From the NCBI GenBank assembly GCA_014762585.1, contig JABURN010000237.1, positions 1 through 12,159 of the forward strand: 12,159 bases of DNA, written 5' to 3'. The notes under the pieces were generated by a model. It had not been told where the DNA came from. It was given only the letters and a program-made list of their open reading frames with translations, and did not search any database. A program made the translations under genes and the position numbers. Of this stretch, positions 1 to 8,053 are shown piece after piece. The first letter of the stretch is position 1. Each line of letters starts with the position of its first letter. Source of the DNA: Methylophaga sp. Its GTDB lineage: Bacteria; Pseudomonadota; Gammaproteobacteria; Nitrosococcales; Methylophagaceae.

Positions 1-64
1 GGCAACTGGAAAAAGTCCCAAGCCAGACTCAGTTAATCAGCAACTAAAAATTGATAAAAGCGAT

Positions 65-91
65 TAATGAAAATCGCTCAGAGGCCGACAT
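65..91 (+). promoter_or_regulatory. Candidate sigma-28 (FliA) promoter of the chemoreceptor gene
   Basis: GCCGACAT at 84-91 resembles the FliA -10 consensus GCCGATAA. TAATG at 65-69 sits 19 nt upstream (start to start) where a FliA -35 (TAAAG-like) is expected. The -35 match is only partial. Chemoreceptor genes are often FliA-dependent, so the context fits, but the call rests on weak matches. A 7-bp inverted repeat (59-65 with 72-78) overlaps the -35 part. Confidence 0.4.
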
Positions 92-147
92 AATCTGCAG
101 ACTGATTCGTTTGTCCTCGAGAGACAATAATAACAAGGAACCACCCC

Positions 148-2022
148 ATGCTCAGCCAGCTGACCGTCAAAAAGAAACTCATCGTCGTAGCCATCATGGT
201 GGCACTGACACTCATCATCATCCTGGCGCTGGAACAATATGCCATGCGTAAGGTGGTGCAGCTGGAAACACTGGCTATTGAAGCTCAGCAGGCGGAAGTG
301 GAAATGCTGACACTGAGACGGCACGAGAAAGATTTTCTGGCCAGACTGGATCCCAAATACATTAGCGGTTTTCAAAAAACTCAGGCGTCGCTGATAAGCC
401 GCGCTGATCAAATGGTGATTGAGTTGGAAAAACAGGGACTGGACAGCACAGCAGCTGAAGATCTCGGCTTCTATGTCAGTGACTACGCCATTGTTTTCAG
501 TGACATTTATGCCTTACAGAAAGAAATTGGACTCACGCCCACAGATGGCCTTTATGGCGCATTACGCTCCTCTGTTCATAATATCGAGGAACGACTCAAC
601 AGCTTCAATGAAGACACGCTGCTCAAGCATATGCTGATGTTGAGACGTCATGAAAAAGATTTCATGCTGCGTCTGGACATGAAATATATCCCGCGCTTCA
701 ACGACCAGATTCAGACTTTCAAGCTTGCTCTCAATGACAGCTTCCTGCCAGCTGGCACCCAAGCTGAAATCAGCGGTCTGCTCGATAATTACCAACAGGA
801 TTTTCTGGCGCTGGTTGAGGGTTATCAGAATAAAGGCCTGGACAGTGACAGTGGCTTACTCGGTGAAATGCGAGCCACCATTCACCAGAGCCAGGCTGCG
901 CTTGATAGCCTGGATGAGCTGATGAAGTCATCGGTACCGGCCACCATTCAGCGCTATGAACTGTGGATTCGTGCGATATCCATCTTGATGGGCGTCGCTA
1001 TCATCTGGCTTATCATGGCCATCAGCCGCAGTATTATCCAACCATTGCAAAAACTGTCTGACACCATGCATGAAGTGGAAGACACAAAAAACCTCAGCAT
1101 CCGCGTACCTGTCAATGGTAAGGATGAAATTGCCGAGATGGCTGAATCTTTTAATGGCATGACCGGGGCTTTCCAGAAACTGATCGAAGATGTTTTGACT
1201 TCGGCACAGACTGTGAGCGCCGCAGCGGAACAACTCGCAGTGGTTTCACAGCAAAGCCGTGAAGGCGTTATCAATCAGAAAAGTAGCAGTGAACAAGTGG
1301 CCACCGCGATGAATGAAATGACCGCCACGGTTCAGGAAGTTGCCCGCTATGCTGCTCAGGCTGCAAATGCGTCCAAGACCTCGGACGAGGAAACCGTTAA
1401 AGGTAAATCGGTTGTGCAGAAAACTGTGGCCGGTATCAAACAGCTTGCCGTGCAGAGCACCAACAATGCCGAGGCCATCAAAAATCTGCAGCTGGAAAGT
1501 GACAACATCGGTACGGTGCTGACCGTCATCCAGGAAATCGCCGAACAAACCAATCTGTTGGCTTTAAATGCTGCCATTGAAGCGGCCCGTGCCGGTGAAT
1601 CCGGTCGCGGATTTGCTGTGGTCGCTGACGAAGTGCGCACTCTGGCCCAGCGCAGTCAGCAGTCGACTGAAGAAATCAAAACCATTATCGAACGTCTGCA
1701 AAGCGGCGCCAATCATTGTGTCAATGCCATGCTCAGCGGTAAAGAACAGGTCGAACTGACCGTGACGCAAGTGGAAGAAGCTGGCCAGTCACTTGATGTG
1801 ATTTCTGACAAGGTGAAATCCATTCTCGACATGAATACACATATTGCCAGTGCGGCAGAAGAACAAAGCGCTGTAGCCGAGGATATCAATCGAAATATCA
1901 CCAATATCGCCCAGGTTGCAGAGGAGAATGCTGATAGTACTTCTCAGACCACTGAAACCAGTCAGAGCCTGGCCAGACTGGCCGCAGATCTGCAGAAACT
2001 GATTAACCAGTTTAAAGTATAG
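148..2022 (+). CDS. Methyl-accepting chemotaxis protein with HBM sensor domain
   Basis: This is a 624-residue transmembrane chemoreceptor that should pass a periplasmic ligand signal to CheW/CheA. A short cytoplasmic N-terminus precedes TM1 (about 9-28). A long, largely helical periplasmic region follows (about 29-270), then TM2 (about 271-293), HAMP (about 294-346) and the MCP signalling coiled coil (about 350-620). The signalling tip is plain at residues 463-503 ([21 protein letters not shown], then [15 protein letters not shown]). The periplasmic part carries the motif LRRHEKDF twice, at about 57-63 and 165-172, which is typical of the helical bimodular (HBM) sensor of the McpS type; those receptors bind small metabolites such as organic acids, but the ligand here is unknown. 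The start is backed by AAGGA at 135-139, 8 nt before ATG. No C-terminal CheR-tethering pentapeptide is seen (it ends INQFKV). The gene appears to be monocistronic or weakly linked to the lipoprotein gene 95 nt downstream. Confidence 0.95.
   Translation: MLSQLTVKKKLIVVAIMVALTLIIILALEQYAMRKVVQLETLAIEAQQAEVEMLTLRRHEKDFLARLDPKYISGFQKTQASLISRADQMVIELEKQGLDSTAAEDLGFYVSDYAIVFSDIYALQKEIGLTPTDGLYGALRSSVHNIEERLNSFNEDTLLKHMLMLRRHEKDFMLRLDMKYIPRFNDQIQTFKLALNDSFLPAGTQAEISGLLDNYQQDFLALVEGYQNKGLDSDSGLLGEMRATIHQSQAALDSLDELMKSSVPATIQRYELWIRAISILMGVAIIWLIMAISRSIIQPLQKLSDTMHEVEDTKNLSIRVPVNGKDEIAEMAESFNGMTGAFQKLIEDVLTSAQTVSAAAEQLAVVSQQSREGVINQKSSSEQVATAMNEMTATVQEVARYAAQAANASKTSDEETVKGKSVVQKTVAGIKQLAVQSTNNAEAIKNLQLESDNIGTVLTVIQEIAEQTNLLALNAAIEAARAGESGRGFAVVADEVRTLAQRSQQSTEEIKTIIERLQSGANHCVNAMLSGKEQVELTVTQVEEAGQSLDVISDKVKSILDMNTHIASAAEEQSAVAEDINRNITNIAQVAEENADSTSQTTETSQSLARLAADLQKLINQFKV
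313..690 (+). repeat. Duplicated helix motif within the HBM sensor
   Basis: Residues 56-72 ([17 protein letters not shown]) and 165-181 ([17 protein letters not shown]) are near-identical, 109 residues apart, and encoded at 313-363 and 640-690. Each marks the start of one helical module of the bimodular sensor. The DNA copies differ at many third positions, so this is conserved protein structure and not a recent DNA duplication. Confidence 0.85.
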
Positions 2023-2042
2023 CGCCCGCGATCAGGCGGTTT

Positions 2043-2079
2043 CGTGAACTGCTTGTTGTCAGACAATAAGCAGTTCGCG
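2043..2079 (+). other. Long stem-loop after the chemoreceptor gene
   Basis: Bases 2043-2059 pair with 2063-2079 over 17 positions around a 3-nt loop (CAG, 2060-2062). Fifteen pairs are Watson-Crick and two (2045/2077 and 2055/2067) are G-U only when read as plus-strand RNA. The core GAACTGCTT / AAGCAGTTC is a perfect 9-bp inverted repeat. No U-tract follows (CTATCATCAAAC), so it is not a canonical intrinsic terminator. It may stabilise or process the chemoreceptor mRNA end. It may instead be an operator, because a possible promoter for the next gene overlaps it. Confidence 0.6.
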
Positions 2080-2086
2080 CTATCAT
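2056..2086 (+). promoter_or_regulatory. Possible sigma-70 promoter of the mosaic lipoprotein gene
   Basis: TTGTCA at 2056-2061 (5/6 to TTGACA) and TATCAT at 2081-2086 (5/6 to TATAAT) are separated by 19 nt, slightly longer than ideal. The predicted start would lie about 25 nt before the lipoprotein ATG. The -35 falls in the loop side of the 2043-2079 dyad, so any protein bound to that dyad would block it. Confidence 0.35.
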
Positions 2087-2117
2087 CAAACTGAAGTTCT
2101 TATCAGGATGATGAGTT

Positions 2118-3413
2118 ATGACCCGCTTGATTTGTTTGATACTGAGTTTGTTCCTTTTGCTGTCAGTGACCGGCTGTGATCAGTCAGCCTCAGAAAATAT
2201 CAATCAGCAAGCCATCCTGATTAGCGGTGAGATAGACATCCAGGGCAAGGCGAATGCGAAAAGAGGAAGTACTCTAACGCTCAGACTGGAAAAACTCTCT
2301 GCGCTGCCAGACGGCAATGCCATGACTGTCGAAAAAAAGACAGCGCTGGAAAAGCCACAACATCCGCTGCCCTTCAAGCTAAGGGTCTACCGCGATCAAT
2401 TACAGATAGGCACATCCTATATTCTGAGAATTACCTATCAAACGGCAGAGGGGCGACGCTGGACTAGCAGTGAACTCCATACTGTCGACCGCGCCAGCGA
2501 AGAAACCAGGCTGGGCAAAGTCACCCTGTTGCCGGTGATACCGCCTCAGTCTGCTGAATCTGATTTATTCCTCTGTGGCGAAAAAACGCTGAAGCTGGTT
2601 GCTCAGGGCCAGCAGCTGCAACTGCATCTGCAGGATGATGTTTATCACCTGCAAAGCGTTGTTTCCGCCTCAGGCGCAAAATATCAGTCATCCGACGGCA
2701 AAGTCGTATTCTGGAATAAAGGCGATGAAGCTATCTTATCCATGGCTGACTTCGAATGGCCGGGTTGTGCCCGGGTCAGTGAAGACGTACTGGCTTTATT
2801 TCCTTTTCGTGCTCATGGCAATGAGCCGGGCTGGACTTTATCGGCCAATGTCGATGAAGTGTTGCTCAACTGGAATTATGGTGAGCAACAGCTGGTTATT
2901 CCCTACCCGGAACTGAAACTGACCCATAGCGGTTTCGTCCTTTTCTCTGAAACCAACAGCTCACTGCTCAAAGTCAATGTACTCAACAGTCTGTGCCGCG
3001 ACAGCATGTCCGGCAGACCTTATCCACAACATGTGGAAATACATTACAGTGATATTCATCTCAGTGGATGTGGCGGTGACAGCTATGCCTTGTTGACCGG
3101 CAAAGAATGGCTGGTTGAGGATATCGCCGGCCAGGGAATGATTGACTTCACCCGAGTCACCTTACAGTTTGACGGCAAAGGCCGCTTGTCGGGTCACGCC
3201 AGCTGTAATCAGTACACCACCGCCTACGAGTTCAATGAACAGCTTGATATTGCTGATCCGATTGCCACCCGCAAAAGCTGTGCACCGGCATTGATGAAGC
3301 AGGAACAACGCTTTCTTAAGCTGCTGACTGAGGTGGTGAGGCTGGATTTCGACGCCAGTGGCGCCCTGATACTGTCAACGGCGAACGGTCGCACATTGAC
3401 CGCCCGCCGCTGA
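2118..3413 (+). CDS. Mosaic envelope lipoprotein: YbaY-like, MliC-like, COG3650-like and META/HslJ-like domains
   Basis: The 431-residue protein starts with a lipoprotein signal (hydrophobic 4-17, lipobox VTGC, lipidated Cys20), so it should be anchored in the envelope. Four regions follow. Residues about 33-138 resemble the YbaY/YscW-type beta domain (ISGEIDIQGKA, then YILRITY). Residues about 149-219 resemble MliC C-type lysozyme inhibitors (VVSASGAKY 181-189, FWNKGDEA 198-205, with Cys153 and Cys217 able to form a disulfide). Residues about 229-320 resemble the COG3650 family (FRAHGNEPGWTL 230-241, CRDSMSGRPYP 293-303, GCGG 317-320). Residues about 325-431 are a META/HslJ domain (LTGKEWLVEDI, GHASCNQY 359-366, KSCAPALM 386-393). 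Ser185 and Lys201 correspond in position to the MliC residues known to enter the lysozyme active site; that mapping is by eye. Asp21 at +2 would retain it at the inner membrane by the E. coli rule, unexpected for a lysozyme inhibitor. AGGA at 2105-2108 supports the start. The exact role is not known. Confidence 0.88.
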   Translation: MTRLICLILSLFLLLSVTGCDQSASENINQQAILISGEIDIQGKANAKRGSTLTLRLEKLSALPDGNAMTVEKKTALEKPQHPLPFKLRVYRDQLQIGTSYILRITYQTAEGRRWTSSELHTVDRASEETRLGKVTLLPVIPPQSAESDLFLCGEKTLKLVAQGQQLQLHLQDDVYHLQSVVSASGAKYQSSDGKVVFWNKGDEAILSMADFEWPGCARVSEDVLALFPFRAHGNEPGWTLSANVDEVLLNWNYGEQQLVIPYPELKLTHSGFVLFSETNSSLLKVNVLNSLCRDSMSGRPYPQHVEIHYSDIHLSGCGGDSYALLTGKEWLVEDIAGQGMIDFTRVTLQFDGKGRLSGHASCNQYTTAYEFNEQLDIADPIATRKSCAPALMKQEQRFLKLLTEVVRLDFDASGALILSTANGRTLTARR

Positions 3414-3420
3414 ATCTTTG

Positions 3421-6400
3421 TTACTGCATCACCACGTGGCTGTGGCTATGGTAGCGACGATTGCCTTCCAGTTTACGCAGCAGCACATAGAAAATCGGTG
3501 TGAAGAACAGACCGAAGAAGGTCACCCCGAGCATACCTGAGAACACGGTAATACCGATATCGTTACGCATTTCCGAGCCGGCACCGGTCGACAGCACCAT
3601 CGGTACCACGCCCATAATGAAGGCGAACGAAGTCATCAGAATCGGGCGCAGACGCATGCGGCTGGCTTTGATTGCCGCTTTAACAGTCTGCATGCCGTTG
3701 ATCTCCAGTTCCCGCGCGAATTCCACAATCAGGATCGCATTCTTACTCGCCAGCCCTGCCAGCACAAAGAAACTGATCTGGGTGAAGATATTACTGTCCC
3801 CGTCAGTAACCCAGACGCCGAATACTGCTGCCAAAATAGATAACGGCACAATAGTGATGACCACCAGCGGCAAAATCAGACTCTCGTATTGTGCCGCCAG
3901 CACCAGGAATACCAGTAACAGACACAACGGGAAAATATACATCGCCGTGTTACCGCTCAATACCTGCTGATAGGTCAGATCGGTCCATTCGAACACCATG
4001 CCGGGTGGCAAGGTTTCCTCCAGGATTTCACTGATCGCATCCTGCGCCTGACCGCTGGAATAACCGGGCGCGGCATTACCGTTAAGATCAGCAGCAAGAT
4101 AACCGTTGTAGTGTGCGGCACTCTCTGGACCATAACTTTCCTGCATTTCGATGACGCTGCCCAGCGGCACCATCTCACCCTGGGTATTACGCACCTTGAG
4201 ATTAAGCGCATCATCCGGGCTGTTACGGTAAGGCGCATCAGCCTGGGCGATCACCTGATAGGTCCTGCCAAACTGGTTGAAATCATTAATATACAACGAG
4301 CCGAGGTAAATCTGCATGGTGTCGAAGATTTCCTTGACGTTCAGCCCCAGTTGCTTGGCCTTGGTGCGATCCAGATCGGCGAAGAGCTGGGGTACATTGA
4401 TTTCGTAGTTGGAATAGACACTGGTCAAAGCCGGACTCTGCCAGGCCTGTTGCAAGGTCTGATCCACTGCTTCGGCCAGTTTTTCATAACCCAGATCAGC
4501 GCGATCCTCTATCTGCAGTTTGAAACCACCTGTCGTTCCCAGACCGCGCACTGGCGGTGGTGGGAAAATCGCAATAAAGGCTTCCTCAATCTGCGCAAAC
4601 TTGGCCTGCAGACGACCAGCGATAGCACCTGCCGATAGACTTGGATCGGTGCGTTCATCAAAGGCATCCAGAGGCACAAACACAATGCCGGCACTCGGGC
4701 TATTGGTAAAACCATTCACCGACAGGCCGGGGAACTGAACCGCATTGGCAACACCCGGTTCTTCCAGTGCAATCCGGCCCATTTCACGAATCACTTCCTC
4801 TGTGCGTGCCAGAGAAGCACCGTCCGGTAACTGAGCAAAGCTGATTAGATACTGCTTGTCCTGAGCCGGAACAAAGCCCTTGGGCAAGGCGTTCAGACCA
4901 TAGACAGTAAAGCCCAGCAAAATGGCATAAATCACCACCGAAATGGATTTATGCCTGAGCAGTCCCGCCACCGAGTTGGAATAACCGTGTGAGGCCCGTT
5001 TGAAGCTCCGGTTGAACAACCTAAAGAACCAGCCAAACAAAAAGTCCATGACCTTGGTCAGACGGTCTTTGGGCGCATCATGACCACGCAGTAACAGGGC
5101 TGATAATGCCGGACTCAGAGTCAGCGAGTTGACGGCAGAAATCACGGTGGAGATGGCAATCGTCATCGCAAACTGCTGATAGAACTGACCGGTCAGACCA
5201 CTGACAAAGGCTATCGGCACAAACACCGCCACCAGGGTCAGAGAAATAGCGATAATCGGTCCACTGACCTCGCGCATGGCCTGGTAACTGGCTTCCAGCG
5301 GCGACAGCCCGGATTCGATATTACGTTCGACGTTTTCCACGACAACGATGGCATCATCGACCACGATACCTATCGCCAGTACCAGCCCGAACAGCGACAA
5401 GGTATTAATCGAGAAACCGAACAGATGCATGACCGCAAAAGTACCGATAATCGATACCGGCACCGCCAGCAGCGGAATCAGTGAGGCGCGCCAGGTCTGC
5501 AGGAACACCACCACGACAATAACGACCAGCAACAGTGCTTCCAGCAGGGTTTTGATCACCGCACGAATCGATTCCTTAACGAATACCGTCGGGTCATAGA
5601 CGACTTCGTAATCCACACCTTCAGGAAAACGCTGCTTGAGGTCAGCCATGCTGGCCCGGACGCTATCGGAAATCTGAATGGCATTCGCGCCGGGCGACTG
5701 GAAGATCGGAATCGCCACCGCCGGCTGGTTATTAAGCATGGAGTTCAGGCTGTGCTCGGAAGCTTCGAGTTCGACCCGGGCGACATCCTTCAGTCGGGTG
5801 ATCTGTCCCGCATCGCCGGCTCGAATGATAATTTCCTCGAACTCTTCCGGTGTTTCCAGACGGCCTTTGGCGTTAATCGGCAGTTGCAGCTCAACCGCAT
5901 CATCCATCGGCGCACCGCCAATCAGACCGGCCGCAACCTGCACGTTCTGTTCACGGATAGCACTGACTACATCACTGGCAGTGAGTCCCCGCTCAGCCAC
6001 TTTTTCCGGGTTGAGCCAGATCCGCATGGCATAGTCACCGGAGCCGAACAGGCGCACATTACCGACACCTTCCACCTTGGCAAGCTCGTCTTTCACATGC
6101 ATCAAGGCATAGTTACGCAGATACAACTCGTCGTAGCGCTTATCCGGCGAAATCAAATGCACTACCATGGTAAGGTCAGGCGAGCTCTTGACCACGGTGA
6201 CACCGAGTTGACGGGTGACTTCCGGCAAACGTGGCGTCGCCTGGGTCACCCGGTTCTGTACCATCTGCTGTGCGAGATCCGGATCGGTACCGATTTTGAA
6301 GGTCACCGTCAGCGTCATGCGGCCATCCGAGGTCGCCTGCGAGAACATGTAAAGCATGTTCTCGACACCGCTTAGCTGCTCCTCAAGCGGCCGAGCCACG

Positions 6401-6585
6401 GTCTCGGCGATGACTTTGGGATTAGCGCCCGGGAATGAGGCATTGACCACCACTGATGGCGGCGCCACCTCGGGATATTCCGAGATAGGCAGCTGGAACA
6501 TTGAGATAAGCCCAGCAATAAAAATAAGCATGGACAAAACGCCGGCAAAGATCGGGCGGTCCACAAAAAATTTGGAAATATTCAT
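3421..6585 (-). CDS. RND (HAE1) multidrug efflux permease, MexF/AcrB type
   Basis: This is the proton-driven inner-membrane subunit of a tripartite efflux pump, 1054 residues, the normal length for AcrB/MexF. It begins in the family style (MNISKFFVDRPIFAGVLSML, then FQLPISEYPEVAPP). The architecture is TM1, a large periplasmic loop (about 35-335), a TM2-6 block, a second large periplasmic loop (about 570-870) and a TM8-12 block. The proton-relay residues are all present: the Asp410-Asp411 pair in TM4 (GIVVDDAIVVVENVERN), Lys948 (GLASKNAIL) and Thr985 with Arg978 (RLRPILMTS). Similarity by eye is closer to MexF than to AcrB. AAGGA lies 5 nt before the ATG, and the gene follows the fusion-protein gene by 39 nt. 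No outer-membrane factor gene follows; instead it runs tail to tail into the lipoprotein gene with only 7 nt between stops. The C-terminus ends in a small His-Ser run (YHSHSHVVMQ). Substrates cannot be told from sequence. Confidence 0.96.
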   Translation of the reverse strand: MNISKFFVDRPIFAGVLSMLIFIAGLISMFQLPISEYPEVAPPSVVVNASFPGANPKVIAETVARPLEEQLSGVENMLYMFSQATSDGRMTLTVTFKIGTDPDLAQQMVQNRVTQATPRLPEVTRQLGVTVVKSSPDLTMVVHLISPDKRYDELYLRNYALMHVKDELAKVEGVGNVRLFGSGDYAMRIWLNPEKVAERGLTASDVVSAIREQNVQVAAGLIGGAPMDDAVELQLPINAKGRLETPEEFEEIIIRAGDAGQITRLKDVARVELEASEHSLNSMLNNQPAVAIPIFQSPGANAIQISDSVRASMADLKQRFPEGVDYEVVYDPTVFVKESIRAVIKTLLEALLLVVIVVVVFLQTWRASLIPLLAVPVSIIGTFAVMHLFGFSINTLSLFGLVLAIGIVVDDAIVVVENVERNIESGLSPLEASYQAMREVSGPIIAISLTLVAVFVPIAFVSGLTGQFYQQFAMTIAISTVISAVNSLTLSPALSALLLRGHDAPKDRLTKVMDFLFGWFFRLFNRSFKRASHGYSNSVAGLLRHKSISVVIYAILLGFTVYGLNALPKGFVPAQDKQYLISFAQLPDGASLARTEEVIREMGRIALEEPGVANAVQFPGLSVNGFTNSPSAGIVFVPLDAFDERTDPSLSAGAIAGRLQAKFAQIEEAFIAIFPPPPVRGLGTTGGFKLQIEDRADLGYEKLAEAVDQTLQQAWQSPALTSVYSNYEINVPQLFADLDRTKAKQLGLNVKEIFDTMQIYLGSLYINDFNQFGRTYQVIAQADAPYRNSPDDALNLKVRNTQGEMVPLGSVIEMQESYGPESAAHYNGYLAADLNGNAAPGYSSGQAQDAISEILEETLPPGMVFEWTDLTYQQVLSGNTAMYIFPLCLLLVFLVLAAQYESLILPLVVITIVPLSILAAVFGVWVTDGDSNIFTQISFFVLAGLASKNAILIVEFARELEINGMQTVKAAIKASRMRLRPILMTSFAFIMGVVPMVLSTGAGSEMRNDIGITVFSGMLGVTFFGLFFTPIFYVLLRKLEGNRRYHSHSHVVMQ

Positions 6586-6624
6586 CGCGTTCCTTCGTTC
6601 AGAAAGCTACAGTCTTGGTGGCGC

Positions 6625-7809
6625 TTATTCAGTGGCGGCGACTTGCTGAGTCTCGGCGGGCTTGGCAGTGACCTTGCTGTTGGGGCGAATATGCGACAGG
6701 CCGTTCACCACCACACGGTCACCGCTTTGCAGACCGGATAAAACGATGCGGTTACCCTCGTGATGGGCACCCAGCGTCACCTCGTGATAGCTCACTTCGT
6801 CGTTTTCATTGATGACGTAAACGAACTTCTTGTCCTGATTGGTGCCGACAGCCCGTTCCGGAATCAGCATCACTGACTGCGGTTCAGCTGTGCCCAACCG
6901 CACATTGGCGTACATGCCCGGGGTCAATGCGCCGTCAGTGTTCTCAAAAATAGCCCTGGCACGGATGGTGCCGCTGCTGACATCCAGCTGGTTATCAAAT
7001 GAATGTATCTGCCCCTGATAACTCACACTATTATCGGCAGCCAGCGTCATTTCGACCGGCATGGCTTTGTCGCCCTGTGCGCGGCGCACGGTTCTCAGAT
7101 AAGTCTGTTCATCAATGTCGAACTCGGCATAGAGCTTGTCATTGGCAACCAGTGTGGTGAGCACCGGCGCATTGGGTGAAGTCTCGATGATATTGCCGAC
7201 GGTGAGTTCAGCCCGGCTGACCTGACCGGAAAACGGTGCACGGATATAGCAGTATTCCAGATCGAGCTTGGCCTGTGCCAGGGCGCTGCTGGCTTCTTCA
7301 ATAGCTGCAGTGGCGACCTGAAATTCATTTTGGGCGGCATCAAAAACACTTTCTGATACCAGTTTCTTTTTAACCAATTGCTCGCTGCGCTCGAGCTCAT
7401 CTTTGGCCAGTTTGGCGCGGGAGCGGGCCGAAGTCAGCTGCGCTTCTGCACGTTTCACGGCAGCCTGATAGGGTCGCGGGTCGATCACAAACAGCAGATC
7501 TCCCTTTTCCACCTGCTGTGCGTCTTCAAACAACACCTGCTGCAGCTCGCCACCCACCAAGGGTTTTATTTCAGCGATATCCACAGCGCTGAGACGACCG
7601 GAAAACCCGGTCCAGATGCGGACTTCCTGAGGAGCAACAGTGATGAATTCAGCCACGGGTGGCGGTGGTGCAGCGGCGGCAGGCGCTTCCTGAGTCTGCT
7701 CGCTGATGGCACTGTTAAAATAAACGGCAACGGCTGCGGCAGCGATCAGCAGCAACAGGCTCAGCTTGAACCAGCCGCGTGATTGACGTTTTGATGACGT
7801 GTTTGACAT
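6625..7809 (-). CDS. RND efflux membrane-fusion (periplasmic adaptor) protein, MexE type
   Basis: The 394-residue adaptor links the RND permease to an outer-membrane channel. A basic N-terminus is followed by one hydrophobic segment (about 14-30) with no lipobox Cys, so it is held by a signal anchor or cleaved rather than lipidated, unlike AcrA and many MexE-type adaptors. An Ala/Pro-rich linker (42-52) follows. Then come the first half of the barrel-sandwich hybrid (GELQQVLFEDAQQVEKGDLLFVIDPRPY, about 87-114), a helical hairpin (about 115-180), the second lipoyl half (YIRAPFSGQVSRAELTVG, 188-205), a beta-barrel domain (about 225-305, FDNQLDVSSGTIRARAIF) and a membrane-proximal domain (about 310-380). 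GGGAG 7 nt upstream supports the ATG. It is the first gene of the operon, preceded by a promoter with an embedded operator, which fits repression by the divergent TetR-family protein. Confidence 0.95.
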   Translation of the reverse strand: MSNTSSKRQSRGWFKLSLLLLIAAAAVAVYFNSAISEQTQEAPAAAAPPPPVAEFITVAPQEVRIWTGFSGRLSAVDIAEIKPLVGGELQQVLFEDAQQVEKGDLLFVIDPRPYQAAVKRAEAQLTSARSRAKLAKDELERSEQLVKKKLVSESVFDAAQNEFQVATAAIEEASSALAQAKLDLEYCYIRAPFSGQVSRAELTVGNIIETSPNAPVLTTLVANDKLYAEFDIDEQTYLRTVRRAQGDKAMPVEMTLAADNSVSYQGQIHSFDNQLDVSSGTIRARAIFENTDGALTPGMYANVRLGTAEPQSVMLIPERAVGTNQDKKFVYVINENDEVSYHEVTLGAHHEGNRIVLSGLQSGDRVVVNGLSHIRPNSKVTAKPAETQQVAATE

Positions 7810-7856
7810 GCATTTTCTCCCACTGCCTGATTGGCAGCGCTGACCTTCCTTGAAAC

Positions 7857-7873
7857 CATTCCAGAGTGGAATG
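7857..7873. promoter_or_regulatory. Third related inverted repeat in the efflux leader (O3)
   Basis: CATTCCAGAGTGGAATG is a perfect inverted repeat with 7-bp arms and a 3-nt spacer. Its arm CATTCCA shares CAT-CC with the O1 arm CATACCG, so it looks like a variant of the same half-site with 1 nt more spacing. It lies just downstream of the predicted transcription start, about 32 bp (three helical turns) centre to centre from O1. It could be an auxiliary operator, a site for another regulator, or a small hairpin in the leader RNA. Confidence 0.5.
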
Positions 7874-7883
7874 CAGAAGCGAA

Positions 7884-7913
7884 AGCTTACATACCGGTCG
7901 GTATGCCCGTCAA
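7884..7913 (-). promoter_or_regulatory. Predicted promoter of the efflux operon
   Basis: On the minus strand TTGACG (7913-7908, 5/6 to consensus) is followed after 18 nt by TAAGCT (7889-7884, a poor -10). The spacer contains the complete O1 inverted repeat. The predicted start lies near 7877, giving a leader of roughly 70 nt. The weak -10 is the least certain part. Confidence 0.55.
7890..7905. promoter_or_regulatory. TetR-type operator O1 in the efflux promoter
   Basis: CATACCGGTCGGTATG has perfect 7-bp arms around a 2-nt spacer and resembles operators commonly found beside AcrR/TetR-controlled pump genes. It fills the spacer between -35 and -10, so a bound dimer would exclude RNA polymerase. 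The likely ligand-responsive repressor is encoded divergently at 8113. Confidence 0.8.
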
Positions 7914-8053
7914 GTCAGGCACTTATTGAACCGCATAAATTGCTGTCGGTGCTCGTCTATCCTATTGATTTAAAATAAAACCAGCTCTCTACCATGCTAT
8001 TTACATAAAGCCCTGTTCTGCGCAAAAAATATGACAAAGCGATGACATTTTCC

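Noticed and set aside
1..47. Possible 3' end of an upstream plus-strand gene (frames ending at 36, 47 or 67)
   Set aside because: All three plus frames stop within the first 70 bases and none gives a recognisable C-terminus, so no frame can be preferred.
59..78. Inverted repeat AGCGATT / AATCGCT before the chemoreceptor gene, with T-rich sequence after it on the minus strand
   Set aside because: A minus-strand terminator here would have no minus-strand gene to serve within the window; the stem is short and may be chance or part of the promoter region.
2023..2042. Small GC-rich inverted repeat CGCC / GGCG followed by GTTTC, as terminator of the chemoreceptor gene
   Set aside because: The stem is only 4 bp with an 8-nt loop and the T-run is three bases, too weak to call a terminator.
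5752..6375. 207-codon open frame antisense to the RND permease gene (and a 175-codon one at 4111-4638)
   Set aside because: They lie wholly within a clearly conserved gene on the other strand, have no family features, and such shadows are expected opposite long GC-balanced genes.
6550..6585. Horizontal transfer or mobile-element origin of the efflux operon
   Set aside because: No flanking repeats, integrase or transposase remnants, and base composition looks the same as in the neighbours.
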